A stretch of 64,000 nucleotides of DNA, taken from assembly GCA_902613755.1 (NCBI GenBank), contig CACMIH010000002.1:1-64000 (forward strand), given 5' to 3'. Shown one piece after another: positions 53,388 through 62,813 of the stretch; positions within the stretch are counted from its first letter, which is position 1, and each line of letters starts with the position of its first letter. Below the pieces are notes generated by a model. The model ran no database searches. It was not told where the DNA came from and saw only the letters and a list, made by a program, of their open reading frames with translations. Origin of the DNA: an uncultured Pelagibacteraceae bacterium. Lineage in GTDB: Bacteria; Pseudomonadota; Alphaproteobacteria; Pelagibacterales; Pelagibacteraceae. Both the position numbers and the translations under genes were made by a program.

Positions 53388-54571
53388 TAAGCTACCATGT
53401 TAGCTTTGTTAATGTCTTTATCATACATTGTCATTATTGGGTTATCTTCAACTTCATAAATTTCATTTGAGTAATAACCATTAAACTGAGTTCTAAATGT
53501 TAATCCGTATGCCCCAAGTTGACCAAGTTCAATATAATCATTTTCTTTAATATTATTTGGAAGCAAAAAAGGACCTTTCATATAATCCATGCTATCACAT
53601 GTAGGTCCAAAGAAATCAAAAGCAGTTAATTTTTTTGAAATTATTTTATTAGAATTTTCTTTAATCATTCTAGATGGGAATACAATGTTTGGTGTACCAG
53701 CATCAAAAAGAGTACCATAGGTACCATCATTAATATAAAGCTTTTGTTTTTTTCTTAAATTAACTCTTACAACTGTTGAACCACTTTCAGCAACTATAGC
53801 TCTGCCAGGCTCACAAATAATTTTAGGAAGTTTTTCAAGCTTTAAGTTTTGTAAACTCTTATTTATTTCATTAAAATAACTACTTAAAGATTGTGGAATT
53901 AAGTCAGGATAGATTGTAGGGAAACCTCCACCTACATTAATGTAATCTGGAATAATTTTTGTCTTTTTAATTATATTTCCAATTTCACTAATTCCTTTTG
54001 AATAAGAAATTGGATGCATACATTGTGAACCAACATGAAAACTTAAACCGATCTTTTTAGCATGTTGTTTTACAAGTCTTAACAAACCAATTGCTTCTGA
54101 TGTTAAAGCACCAAATTTTTTTGATAAATCAATTTCTGCATGTTCATTCGAAACAGCTACTCTTACAAATAACTCTAAATCTTTAGCATTATTTGTACTT
54201 TCAATTATTTTAATCAGTTCATCTTTAGTATCTAACGCAAAAGTTTTTATACCATAATTAAAATATGCTTCTTTTATACTTTCTCTGCTTTTAACAGTAT
54301 GCATAAAAGAGCATTTAGCTGTATTGCTAAAAGTTCTAATATTTTTAATTTCTTCAATTGAAGCAACATCAAATTGCTCAACTCCACTTTCTATGATTGT
54401 TTTGATTACCTCAGGGTGCGGATTAGTTTTAACTGCATATAAAATTTTACCTGGAAATTTGTTTAGGAAAAATTTAACAGCAGATTTAATGGAATTCTTT
54501 CTAATACAGTAAACTGGTTTTTCAGGTTTCAGCTGATTAACTAATTCTTCAACTGATTTAAATTTTTGCAT
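53387..54571 (-). CDS. Ornithine/lysine decarboxylase, alanine-racemase fold
   Basis: A fold-type III PLP decarboxylase of 394 residues. The PLP lysine is K48 in LYAVKTNPHPEV. SFHVGSQCMHPISY, VGGGFPTIYP and CEPGRAIVAESG are family motifs. The second-subunit active-site cysteine is in FFGPTCDSMDYM. This pattern fits eukaryotic-type ornithine decarboxylases of alphaproteobacteria, which make putrescine (and sometimes cadaverine). The start is ATG 54571, fixed by a strong GGAGG eight bases upstream; an in-frame TTG at 54586 would include that ribosome site as coding and is rejected. Confidence 0.9.
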   Translation of the reverse strand: MQKFKSVEELVNQLKPEKPVYCIRKNSIKSAVKFFLNKFPGKILYAVKTNPHPEVIKTIIESGVEQFDVASIEEIKNIRTFSNTAKCSFMHTVKSRESIKEAYFNYGIKTFALDTKDELIKIIESTNNAKDLELFVRVAVSNEHAEIDLSKKFGALTSEAIGLLRLVKQHAKKIGLSFHVGSQCMHPISYSKGISEIGNIIKKTKIIPDYINVGGGFPTIYPDLIPQSLSSYFNEINKSLQNLKLEKLPKIICEPGRAIVAESGSTVVRVNLRKKQKLYINDGTYGTLFDAGTPNIVFPSRMIKENSNKIISKKLTAFDFFGPTCDSMDYMKGPFLLPNNIKENDYIELGQLGAYGLTFRTQFNGYYSNEIYEVEDNPIMTMYDKDINKANMVA

Positions 54572-54705
54572 TTTAAATGCCTCCAAAAAAAATTTAATAA
54601 AAAAAAAGTCTTTTTAAAAAAAACTTTAATATTTTTTGGCATATAAAGTAAACAGCACTAAAGTAAAGCAAATAATTCAAGCCAGAAATGCGTAAAATTC
54701 ATATA

Positions 54706-54733
54706 TTGTAATATCTTGCAGAGCCCCTATATA
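54706..54733 (+). promoter_or_regulatory. Sigma70-type promoter for the RegA-like regulator, leaderless
   Basis: TTGTAA (54706-54711) is followed after 16 bases by TATATA (54728-54733). Initiation six or seven bases on would coincide with the A of the ATG at 54740. A short inverted repeat (CCC with GGG around TATATA) overlaps the -10 region. Confidence 0.5.
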
Positions 54734-54739
54734 AGGGTC

Positions 54740-55303
54740 ATGAGAGATGAGATAAAACTCCAGAATCTTAGTGATTTTGAAAACAAGTCACTATTAATCG
54801 TGGATGACGATAATCCTTTCCGTGAGCGTTTAGCAAGAGCGATGGAAAAAAAAGGATTTGAGGTTTTTCAAGCTGAGAGTGTACAAAAGGGAGTTGAATC
54901 TGTAAAAACTAAAAAACCTGGTTTTGCTGTTGTAGACTTAAGGCTTGCAGATGGTAATGGACTTGAGGTTGTTAAAGAAATTCAGTCTTCAAATAGTGAT
55001 AGTAGGATCATCATGTTAACTGGTTATGGAAATATTCCAACTGCAGTTGCTGCAATCAAAGAAGGTGCCATAGATTATTTAGCTAAACCTGCTGATGCAG
55101 AGGATGTAGAGAAAGCATTATTGGCAGATCCTTCAAAAAAAGCAGCTCCTCCAGAAAATCCTATGTCTGCAGACAGAGTAAAATGGGAACATATACATAG
55201 AGTTTTTGAGTTATGTAATAGGAATGTATCAGAAACAGCTAGAAGGCTTAAAATGCACAGAAGAACTCTTCAAAGAATTCTTTCCAAGAGATCACCTAGA
55301 TAA
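54740..55303 (+). CDS. regA: RegA/ActR/PrrA-family response regulator
   Basis: A two-domain regulator of 187 residues. The receiver domain has the acidic pair in LLIVDDDNPF, the phosphorylated D66 in FAVVDLRLADGNG, T94 in IIMLTGYG and K116 in YLAKPADAED. The C-terminal Fis-type helix-turn-helix NVSETARRLKMHRRTLQRIL is typical of RegA/ActR. These proteins control redox and energy genes in alphaproteobacteria. No RegB-type kinase gene is adjacent. The start at ATG 54740 is preferred over TTG 54716, which would lie upstream of the predicted transcription start. It meets bioY tail to tail with an eight-base overlap. Confidence 0.92.
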   Translation: MRDEIKLQNLSDFENKSLLIVDDDNPFRERLARAMEKKGFEVFQAESVQKGVESVKTKKPGFAVVDLRLADGNGLEVVKEIQSSNSDSRIIMLTGYGNIPTAVAAIKEGAIDYLAKPADAEDVEKALLADPSKKAAPPENPMSADRVKWEHIHRVFELCNRNVSETARRLKMHRRTLQRILSKRSPR

Positions 55304-55847
55304 ATTTTTTAATTTTAATTATTTGCTTAGTCAAAAGAGCTAAGAGCATAATTTTAAATATCTCAGCTAATAAGAATGGTTTTGCACCTAAAGTAAAAAT
55401 TGGTTTATCCCATCCAATCAATGTTCCGAGCCAAATTAGACCCAAAATATAGATTGTTGAAGTTGCGATAATTAACTTAAATAAAACTATGAAAAAATTA
55501 TCATCAATCTTTATTTTAGAAGCTAAGTAACCAGCCGTTAAAAAACCAATTAAGTAACCCATAGTTGGTCCGGTAAAGTAAACTAATCCAATACCTTTTT
55601 CAGGAGAATTTGAAAATACAGGAAGTCCTGCAATTCCCTCAATTAAATACAGACCAATTGTAGCAAGTGCAATTTTATACCCTAAACTTATTCCTAAAAA
55701 CAATACAACAAATGTTTGCATAGTCATTGGAACCGGATAGAAAGGAATTTTGATCTTTGCTGATATTGTTAGTGCTATTGAACCAAGAACAATAACAACC
55801 AGAGATTTAAATAGTTTAGCTTGCGTGAGATTTTTTGTTAATTCCAT
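55296..55847 (-). CDS. bioY: Biotin transporter BioY
   Basis: A membrane protein of 183 residues with about six hydrophobic segments. IKIPFYPVPMTMQTFVVLFLGISLGYK and GLVYFTGPTMGYLIGFLTAGYLA are the core BioY motifs. BioY is the substrate-binding component of biotin uptake, working alone or with an ECF module; no ECF genes are nearby. Biotin uptake suits an organism with reduced vitamin synthesis. It is divergent from polA across a 114-base gap. Confidence 0.93.
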   Translation of the reverse strand: MELTKNLTQAKLFKSLVVIVLGSIALTISAKIKIPFYPVPMTMQTFVVLFLGISLGYKIALATIGLYLIEGIAGLPVFSNSPEKGIGLVYFTGPTMGYLIGFLTAGYLASKIKIDDNFFIVLFKLIIATSTIYILGLIWLGTLIGWDKPIFTLGAKPFLLAEIFKIMLLALLTKQIIKIKKFI

Positions 55848-55961
55848 TGTTAAATAATACTCAAAATATAAAAAATAATCTACTTTTAATTGTTATAATT
55901 ATTGAAAGTAAATTTTTTTATATACAGATTATGTTAGCATTGTAATATTTAATAAAACTTA

Positions 55962-58736
55962 ATGAATAAAATTCAAAAAACAGATCATTTTTATTTGATT
56001 GATGGCTCTGGTTATATTTTTAGAGCTTATTATGCTTTGCCACCATTGAGTAGAAAAAGCGATGGACTTCCAACAGGTGCTGTAAGTGGTTTTTGCAGTA
56101 TGTTATTTAAATTATTAGAGGATTCAAAATCTGATCAAAACTTACAAAAACCAACACATTTTGCAGTAATATTTGATTCAGCAAGAAAAACTTTTAGAAA
56201 TGAAATTTATAGTGATTACAAAGCTAATAGATCAGAGGCGCCTGACGATTTAGCTCCACAATTCGAGTACATAAGAAAATCAGTCTTAGCATTTAATTTG
56301 CCATCTGTTGATCTTCCAAATTATGAAGCAGATGATTTAATAGCCACATATGTTGATCAAATCCTTAAAAAAGGCGCAAAGGTTACAATTGTTTCATCAG
56401 ATAAAGATTTAATGCAGCTTTACAAAAAAGGGGTTCGAATTTTTGATCCTATGAAAAACAAATTTATAACTGACGATGATGTCTTAAAAAAATTTGGAGT
56501 AGATGCTTCAAAAGTTATTGATGTGCAATCTTTAGCAGGAGACAGTAGTGACAACGTCCCTGGTGTTCCAGGTATAGGTATTAAGACGGCTGCAGAGCTT
56601 ATTAATAAATATGGCACTTTAGAAAATTTACTCAAATCTGCTCATGAGATTAAGCAAAATAAAAGAAGAGAAACATTAATAGAGAATAAGGATAAAGCAT
56701 TAATAAGTAAAAAACTTGTAACACTAGATCATAAATCTCCTGTTAATAGAGAGTTAAGTGAATTTAAATTACAAAATATAAATAAAGATAAATTATATAA
56801 ATTTTTAAGAGAAATGGAATTTAACAGGTTGCTAAGCTCTGCAATTTCCGCTTATGGAGAACCTGAACTAGAAAGCAATAGGATTGAAACTCAAAATCAA
56901 GAAAAACAACAATCAATAAATAATAAAAATTATTATTTAATTAATAGTTTAGATGAAATTGATAAATGGATACAGGAGGCAGAAGAAGTTGGTGAAGTAG
57001 CTGTAGATACTGAAACTACTTCATTAGATCCTCATCAAGCAGATTTAGTGGGTATTTCTCTTTGCTCTAAAATTGGAAAAGCATGTTACATACCAGTTGG
57101 TCATAAGTCACCCAAGTGCCTTAAAAAAGACGCAGTAATTAGAAAATTAAAAAAAATGTTAGAAGATCCTAGTATAAAAAAAATAGGTCAAAATATAAAA
57201 TTTGATTTTATCGTATTTTATAAGAATGGGATCACCCTTTCATCAATGGAAGATACAATGTTGATGTCTTATGTCTTAGATGCAGGAAAAAATAGACATA
57301 ATATGGATACTTTATCAGAAATTCATTTAGGACATAAAACTATTTCTTTTAAAGAGATGGTAGGCACAGGTAAGAAAGAAATTAATTTTAGTGAAGTAGA
57401 GATAGATAAAGCAAAAGATTACGCTGCTGAAGATGCTGATATTACTTTTAGATTATACAAGAAATTTATCAAAAATTTAAAATCAGAGAAAATGATCAAT
57501 ATTTATGAAATTTTTGAAAAGCCATTAATTAAAATTCTTGCATTTATGGAAATAGAGGGAGTTGAAATTGATAGCGAGTTTTTAAAATCTCTTTCATCTA
57601 AATTTGAAAAAAAAATCCAAAAACTTGAAAAAGAAGTTTTTAAAATTTCTAAAAAAGAGTTCAATATCGCATCCCCAAAGCAATTAGGTGAAATAATTTA
57701 TAATGATTTGAAAATAGCAGGATTAAAAAAAACTAAAAAAGGAAGTTTTGCAACAAGTGCAAGTGTTTTAGAGGATTTAGCTTTCAAAGGTCATGAGTTT
57801 CCAAACTTAATTTTAGACTGGAGACAAGTTTCAAAATTAAAAAATACCTATTCAGATGCTTTACCTGAACATTTAAACCCAAATACAAAAAGAGTTCATA
57901 CTTCGTTTTTGCTGGCTGCCACAACGACTGGAAGACTAGCATCTAGTGATCCTAACTTACAAAATATACCAATTAAATCAGAAGATGGAAAAGATATTAG
58001 AAAAGCTTTCACTGCAAAAAAAGGGCATCTATTAATTTCTGCAGATTACAATCAAATTGAGATGAGAATTTTAGCAGACCTGGCAGATGTTAAGGAATTG
58101 AAAAAAGCTTTTAAAAACAAAGAAGATATTCACTCTTTAACAGCTAGTCAGATATTTAATATAGATATTAAAAAAGTTAACCAAGATCACAGACGAAAGG
58201 CTAAGGCTATTAATTTTGGAATTATTTATGGAATTTCACAATATGGATTAGCTAAGCAAATAAACGTTTCAAATTATGAAGCAGAGGAATTTTTGAATTC
58301 ATATTTTGCTAAGTTTCCAGAAATTAAAGTTTATATGGATAATACAATTAAATTTTGTAGGAAAAGTGGATATGTTAACAATATTTTTGGACGAAGATCT
58401 CATTTTAATGGAATAAATGACAAAAACTTTAATGTCAGAAATTTTCAAGAACGTGCTGCAATTAACGCTCCCATTCAAGGTTCTGCTTCTGAAGTAATGA
58501 GATTAGCCATGATAAGATTAGATAAGAAATTATCAGAGGAAAAAAATTCTAATTCAAAAATGCTCTTGCAAATTCATGATGAATTAATTTTTGAAATCCC
58601 AAAAAAAGATGAAAAAGCAATGATTAAATTAATAGAGAAAGAAATGACCAGTGTGGCTCAGAGTGATTATCATTCTTTTTCAACTCCTTTAACAGTTGAT
58701 ATTAATGTTGGAGATAATTGGGGCATGTTACATTAA
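55962..58736 (+). CDS. polA: DNA polymerase I
   Basis: A 924-residue polymerase I with all three domains. Residues 1 to about 300 are the 5'-3' nuclease (LIDGSGYIFRAYYALPPL, NYEADDLIATY, DKDLMQL, LAGDSSDNVPGVPGIGIKTA). Residues about 325-510 are the proofreading domain, which keeps VDTETTSLDP and the AEDADITFRLY motif and so looks active. The polymerase domain has motif A ISADYNQIEMRILADL, motif B RRKAKAINFGIIYGIS and motif C LLQIHDELIFEI. It repairs gaps and removes Okazaki primers. Confidence 0.98.
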   Translation: MNKIQKTDHFYLIDGSGYIFRAYYALPPLSRKSDGLPTGAVSGFCSMLFKLLEDSKSDQNLQKPTHFAVIFDSARKTFRNEIYSDYKANRSEAPDDLAPQFEYIRKSVLAFNLPSVDLPNYEADDLIATYVDQILKKGAKVTIVSSDKDLMQLYKKGVRIFDPMKNKFITDDDVLKKFGVDASKVIDVQSLAGDSSDNVPGVPGIGIKTAAELINKYGTLENLLKSAHEIKQNKRRETLIENKDKALISKKLVTLDHKSPVNRELSEFKLQNINKDKLYKFLREMEFNRLLSSAISAYGEPELESNRIETQNQEKQQSINNKNYYLINSLDEIDKWIQEAEEVGEVAVDTETTSLDPHQADLVGISLCSKIGKACYIPVGHKSPKCLKKDAVIRKLKKMLEDPSIKKIGQNIKFDFIVFYKNGITLSSMEDTMLMSYVLDAGKNRHNMDTLSEIHLGHKTISFKEMVGTGKKEINFSEVEIDKAKDYAAEDADITFRLYKKFIKNLKSEKMINIYEIFEKPLIKILAFMEIEGVEIDSEFLKSLSSKFEKKIQKLEKEVFKISKKEFNIASPKQLGEIIYNDLKIAGLKKTKKGSFATSASVLEDLAFKGHEFPNLILDWRQVSKLKNTYSDALPEHLNPNTKRVHTSFLLAATTTGRLASSDPNLQNIPIKSEDGKDIRKAFTAKKGHLLISADYNQIEMRILADLADVKELKKAFKNKEDIHSLTASQIFNIDIKKVNQDHRRKAKAINFGIIYGISQYGLAKQINVSNYEAEEFLNSYFAKFPEIKVYMDNTIKFCRKSGYVNNIFGRRSHFNGINDKNFNVRNFQERAAINAPIQGSASEVMRLAMIRLDKKLSEEKNSNSKMLLQIHDELIFEIPKKDEKAMIKLIEKEMTSVAQSDYHSFSTPLTVDINVGDNWGMLH

Positions 58737-58746
58737 ATTTATAACA

Positions 58747-58775
58747 TTGCCCAAATTAGGACAATTTAGTATTTT
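58747..58775 (+). promoter_or_regulatory. Possible promoter for chvI-chvG
   Basis: TTGCCC (58747-58752) is followed after 17 bases by TATTTT (58770-58775). Both hexamers are imperfect. The ATG at 58787 lies only eleven bases after the -10 element, so the leader would be about four or five bases. Confidence 0.35.
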
Positions 58776-58786
58776 TAAACTACTTT

Positions 58787-59494
58787 ATGCAAAAACAGAT
58801 AATAGCTTTAATTGATGACGACAGAAATATTTTAACAAGTTTGAGTATTGCATTAGAAAAAGAGGGTTTTAAAGTTCAAACTTACATTGATGGCGAAAGT
58901 GCATTAATCGGTTTAACCAGAATGCCACCTGACTTAGCAGTCATAGATATAAAGATGCCTAAGATGGATGGAGAAGAATTACTAAAAAAACTTCGAAAAA
59001 AAACTTCCTTACCAGTAATCTTTTTAACATCTAAAGATGATGAAATTGATGAGTTGTTAGGTCTTAAGCTGGGAGCAGATGATTTTGTAAAAAAATCAGG
59101 AGGTTTTTCCATAAAAGTTTTGATTGAAAGAATAAGAGTGCAGTTAAGAAAAAAGGATTCAAATAATATTCTAGAGGAAAATAAAAGCCTGATATCTCAT
59201 GGAAGATTAAAATTAGATCCATCACAACTCGAGTGTGAATGGAATGGAAAACAGCTACCTGATAAATTGACAACAACTGAGTTTTTAATCGTTAAAGAAT
59301 TAGCGAAGAGGCCTGGTATAATTAAAGAAAGAGCTCAATTGATGGATATAGCTTACAGAGAGGATACAGATATTGAGGATAGAACTATTGATAGTCACGT
59401 AAAACGAATTAGAAAAAAATTTAAAAAAGTAGATCCTGATTTTTCAGCTATTGAAACTAGGTATGGTAGTGGATATAGATGGAATGTTAGCTAA
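58787..59494 (+). CDS. chvI: ChvI/OmpR-family response regulator
   Basis: A 235-residue OmpR-type regulator. The receiver domain has D54 in LAVIDIKMPKMDG, T81 in IFLTSKDDE and K102 in GADDFVKKSG. The winged-helix DNA-binding domain follows (LTTTEFLIVKELAKRPGII, DRTIDSHVKRIRKKF, IETRYGSGYRWN). In alphaproteobacteria ChvI with ChvG controls envelope and acid responses. It shares one base with chvG (TAATG), so the pair is translationally coupled. Confidence 0.94.
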   Translation: MQKQIIALIDDDRNILTSLSIALEKEGFKVQTYIDGESALIGLTRMPPDLAVIDIKMPKMDGEELLKKLRKKTSLPVIFLTSKDDEIDELLGLKLGADDFVKKSGGFSIKVLIERIRVQLRKKDSNNILEENKSLISHGRLKLDPSQLECEWNGKQLPDKLTTTEFLIVKELAKRPGIIKERAQLMDIAYREDTDIEDRTIDSHVKRIRKKFKKVDPDFSAIETRYGSGYRWNVS

Positions 59495-61035
59495 TGTTTA
59501 GTAAATACTTAAAAACTCTTTCTATATTAAAAAAATTTTTATTTATAAATTTTGTAATATTTACAATTATTGGACTATTTACATTCATATATCTAAATAA
59601 TATTCAGCCAAGTTTAATAAAAAAAAAATCTCAAAATCACACAAACATTATTAACAACACTATTGATAATATTTTAAGGCTAGATGTAAAATTCCAATCT
59701 GACGATATTAGAAGATTTTTATTTTCTACAAGGTTTATTTTTCAAAATTTAGATAGAGTAATATTTTTTGATGATCAACTTAACCTTATTGGAGACACTG
59801 ACACTTTAGATCTTGATCCAAGATCATTCTCTACAAGACTCGATAAAATTGAATTTGAAAATTTAGATAATGAGGAAATAGAAAAAACTATTGAGGAAAA
59901 AAATATAAAAATTGACGAAAAAAAACCTGTTTCATTTAAAGATATATTAAAAAAATATTCTAGTTCTGAAAATTTAGGAGTTCCTTACACATTTATTCAA
60001 GAAGATTTTAATCAATTTAATGTAACAACAATTAAGAATGTTACAAAGAATGAAATTAATCTTGGTTATGTAGCTATTACAGAAAATGCTAATGAAATAA
60101 AGACAGCGATAGATGAGAGAAAAGCATTTGTAATAAGAACAGCTATATCTGTAGGATTTGTAATATTAATTTTTTCTTTTGTGTTAAGCAGATATTTTAT
60201 CAAACCAATACAGAATCTTGTTGGATATACAATTCGTATTAAAGAAAAAAGTCAAATAAAACCAGGTATTGAAAATCTTAAAAAAAGAAATGATGAATTG
60301 GGACTTTTGTCAAATTCTTTAGAGGATATGACAAATGAGCTTCAAAATAGAGTTACGCATGCAGAAAACTTTTCGACAGATTTGGTTCATGAGATTAGAA
60401 ATCCATTAGCATCTTTAAAAAGTGCATCAGAAATTTTACAAGACACAAATGATAGTGAACAAAGAAATAGACTATTGAATATTCTTAGTCACGACGTACA
60501 AAGAATAGAAAGATTAATTACTGATTATTCACAAATGCTAAAAGATGAAGTTGCTTTGAGTAAAGAAAAAATGAAAAAAATTAATGTTGAACCTATTATT
60601 CAATCTGTTGTTGATGATTATAATAATATTCATCAAGTGAAAACAGGAATAAAAATTGAATATAAAAATGATGGAAAAGAAAAATATTTAATAAATGGTA
60701 TAGAAAATAGAATTGAACAGATCATTGCAAATTTGTTAGACAATTCAATATCATTTAGTAAAGACGGTGCTAATGTTTTTGTTGATGTATCTCTTAATGG
60801 AAAAAATCAAATATCAATCAAAATTATTGACGAAGGACAAGGATTTAAAGAAAAAGACACATCAAGAATATTTAAAAGATTTTATAGTAATAGACCTGAA
60901 AAATTTGGAGAACATTCAGGCTTAGGTTTAAATATAGTAAAAAACTTGGTTGAACTCCACGATGGTGAAATTGTAGCATCTAATCGTGTTGATAAAGAAG
61001 GGGCAATCATTGAGATAAGATTTCCTAATGTTTAA
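59494..61035 (+). CDS. chvG: ChvG-like sensor histidine kinase
   Basis: A membrane-bound sensor kinase of 513 residues. One transmembrane helix lies at about 14-33 and another near 205-222, enclosing a periplasmic sensor of about 170 residues. A HAMP linker follows. The phosphorylated histidine is H299 in DLVHEIRNPLASL. The ATPase domain has the N box QIIANLLDNSISFS, IIDEGQGF and HSGLGLNIVKNLVELH. It should phosphorylate the ChvI product encoded just upstream. The usual downstream hprK and PTS genes are not here; ahcY follows. Confidence 0.93.
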   Translation: MFSKYLKTLSILKKFLFINFVIFTIIGLFTFIYLNNIQPSLIKKKSQNHTNIINNTIDNILRLDVKFQSDDIRRFLFSTRFIFQNLDRVIFFDDQLNLIGDTDTLDLDPRSFSTRLDKIEFENLDNEEIEKTIEEKNIKIDEKKPVSFKDILKKYSSSENLGVPYTFIQEDFNQFNVTTIKNVTKNEINLGYVAITENANEIKTAIDERKAFVIRTAISVGFVILIFSFVLSRYFIKPIQNLVGYTIRIKEKSQIKPGIENLKKRNDELGLLSNSLEDMTNELQNRVTHAENFSTDLVHEIRNPLASLKSASEILQDTNDSEQRNRLLNILSHDVQRIERLITDYSQMLKDEVALSKEKMKKINVEPIIQSVVDDYNNIHQVKTGIKIEYKNDGKEKYLINGIENRIEQIIANLLDNSISFSKDGANVFVDVSLNGKNQISIKIIDEGQGFKEKDTSRIFKRFYSNRPEKFGEHSGLGLNIVKNLVELHDGEIVASNRVDKEGAIIEIRFPNV

Positions 61036-61042
61036 TCATTTC

Positions 61043-61070
61043 TTGATAAATTAATACTTAGCTGTATAAA
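61043..61070 (+). promoter_or_regulatory. Sigma70-type promoter for ahcY, leaderless
   Basis: TTGATA (61043-61048) is followed after 16 bases by TATAAA (61065-61070). Only seven bases (GCTTGCC) separate the -10 element from the ahcY ATG at 61078, so the transcript should start at or one base before the start codon. Confidence 0.6.
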
Positions 61071-61077
61071 GCTTGCC

Positions 61078-62364
61078 ATGGAAGATTATAAAGTAAAAGA
61101 CATTGCTCAAGCTGAATTTGGTAGAAAAGAAATATCAATAGCTGAAAGTGAAATGCCTGGTTTAATGGCTTTAAGAGAAGAGTATTCTAAAGAAAAACCA
61201 TTAAAGGGTGCAAGGATTATAGGATGTCTTCATATGACAATTCAAACAGCTGTACTAATCGAAACCTTAGTTGCATTAGGTGCTGAAGTTCGTTGGTCTT
61301 CTTGTAATATTTTTTCAACTCAAGATCATGCAGCAGCTGCAATTGCAAAGGCTGGGATTCCTGTTTATGCCTGGAAAGGTGAAACAGAAGAGGAATATTT
61401 ATGGTGCATTAAACAAACTATAGTTGGAAATCCTGACTGGAAGCCTAACATGTTATTAGATGACGGTGGTGATTTAACAGCTATCATGCACAATGAATAT
61501 CAGGATTTAATGAAAGATATTAAGGGTGTTTCAGAAGAGACTACTACTGGAATTAAAGCACTAAATAAAATGGAAAAAGATAAATTGCTTTTAGTTCCAG
61601 CAATAAACGTGAATGACTCTGTCACAAAATCAAAATTTGACAACTTATATGGATGTAGAGAAAGTTTAGTAGACGGCATAAGAAGAGCTACTGATGTAAT
61701 GATGTCTGGAAAAATTGCCATTGTTGCTGGTTTTGGAGACGTTGGAAAAGGAAGTGCTGCATCCTTAAGACAGAGTGGAGCCAGAGTTTTAGTTACAGAG
61801 GCAGATCCAATTTGTGCTCTTCAAGCTGCAATGGAAGGTTATGAGGTGGTATTAATGGAGGAAGCTATAAGTAGAGCGGATATCGTTGTAACAGCAACAG
61901 GTAACAAAGATATTGTTACTGCAGACCATATGAGAGACATGAAGGATAGAGCCATCTTATGTAATATTGGTCACTTTGATAATGAAATACAAGTTGAGGC
62001 TCTTAGAAATTATAAGTGGACTGAAGTAAAACCCCAAGTGCATGAAATAGAGTTGCCTAGCGGTAAAAGAATTATTCTTTTAGCTGAAGGAAGATTAGTT
62101 AATCTTGGTTGTGCAACTGGACATCCAAGTTTTGTAATGAGTGCATCATTTACTAATCAAGTTATTGCTCAAATAGAACTTTGGCATAATCATAAAAATT
62201 ATGAAAATAAAGTTTATGTACTTCCAAAACATTTGGATGAAAAAGTAGCAACTTTGCATTTAAAAAAAGTTGGGGCAAAACTAACAAAATTATCAAAAGA
62301 GCAAGCAGATTATATAAGCGTCGGAACAGAAGGTCCTTTCAAACCAGATGCCTATCGCTATTAA
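61078..62364 (+). CDS. ahcY: Adenosylhomocysteinase
   Basis: AhcY splits S-adenosylhomocysteine to adenosine and homocysteine and keeps methyltransferases uninhibited. [46 protein letters not shown], the NAD loop [18 protein letters not shown] and the C-terminal [10 protein letters not shown] are canonical. At 428 residues it is slightly short because the roughly 40-residue insert seen in many bacterial enzymes is missing. It overlaps tsaE by 17 bases. Confidence 0.98.
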   Translation: MEDYKVKDIAQAEFGRKEISIAESEMPGLMALREEYSKEKPLKGARIIGCLHMTIQTAVLIETLVALGAEVRWSSCNIFSTQDHAAAAIAKAGIPVYAWKGETEEEYLWCIKQTIVGNPDWKPNMLLDDGGDLTAIMHNEYQDLMKDIKGVSEETTTGIKALNKMEKDKLLLVPAINVNDSVTKSKFDNLYGCRESLVDGIRRATDVMMSGKIAIVAGFGDVGKGSAASLRQSGARVLVTEADPICALQAAMEGYEVVLMEEAISRADIVVTATGNKDIVTADHMRDMKDRAILCNIGHFDNEIQVEALRNYKWTEVKPQVHEIELPSGKRIILLAEGRLVNLGCATGHPSFVMSASFTNQVIAQIELWHNHKNYENKVYVLPKHLDEKVATLHLKKVGAKLTKLSKEQADYISVGTEGPFKPDAYRY

Positions 62365-62797
62365 AGATAGCACAATCGATATCACTTCAGAGAAGTTAAC
62401 TAAAGAATTAGCTAAAGAATTTACAAAATATCTTAAAGGTGGTGAGTTTGTTTTTTTAAATGGAGAGATGGGAGTTGGTAAAACAACCTTTGTAAAATAT
62501 TTTATAAATGAGTATCAAAAAATAAATAATTTAACACAAACAGAAATTACAAGCCCTACTTTTAGTTTATTAAATGAGTATCAAGTGAAAGATATAAGAA
62601 TAAAACATTATGATTTATTTAGAATTAATAGGAAAAAAGAACTCAATAATTTAGATATTTTTGAAAAAGATAATAAATTAATAACACTTATAGAATGGCC
62701 ACAATTGATTACTGATAAACAAGATATAAAATTTATAACTTTAACATTTAATTATTTAAATCAATTAAATGATAGAACTGTAGATATAAAAGTTTAA
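62348..62797 (+). CDS. tsaE: tRNA threonylcarbamoyladenosine biosynthesis ATPase TsaE
   Basis: TsaE is the ATPase that supports TsaB-TsaD in making t6A37 on tRNAs. The P-loop is in [17 protein letters not shown] near residues 37-53, followed by [12 protein letters not shown] and IKHYDLFRI, then [10 protein letters not shown]. The protein has 149 residues, normal for the family. The gene overlaps ahcY and precedes the amgK-murU pair, an order also known from other alphaproteobacteria. Confidence 0.94.
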   Translation: MPIAIKDSTIDITSEKLTKELAKEFTKYLKGGEFVFLNGEMGVGKTTFVKYFINEYQKINNLTQTEITSPTFSLLNEYQVKDIRIKHYDLFRINRKKELNNLDIFEKDNKLITLIEWPQLITDKQDIKFITLTFNYLNQLNDRTVDIKV

Positions 62798-62813
62798 ATT
62801 AAAACTTATTTTG

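Noticed and set aside
61036-61077. SAH or SAM/SAH riboswitch before ahcY
   Set aside because: The 42-base gap is filled by promoter hexamers and the predicted transcript starts at the ATG, leaving no room for an aptamer.
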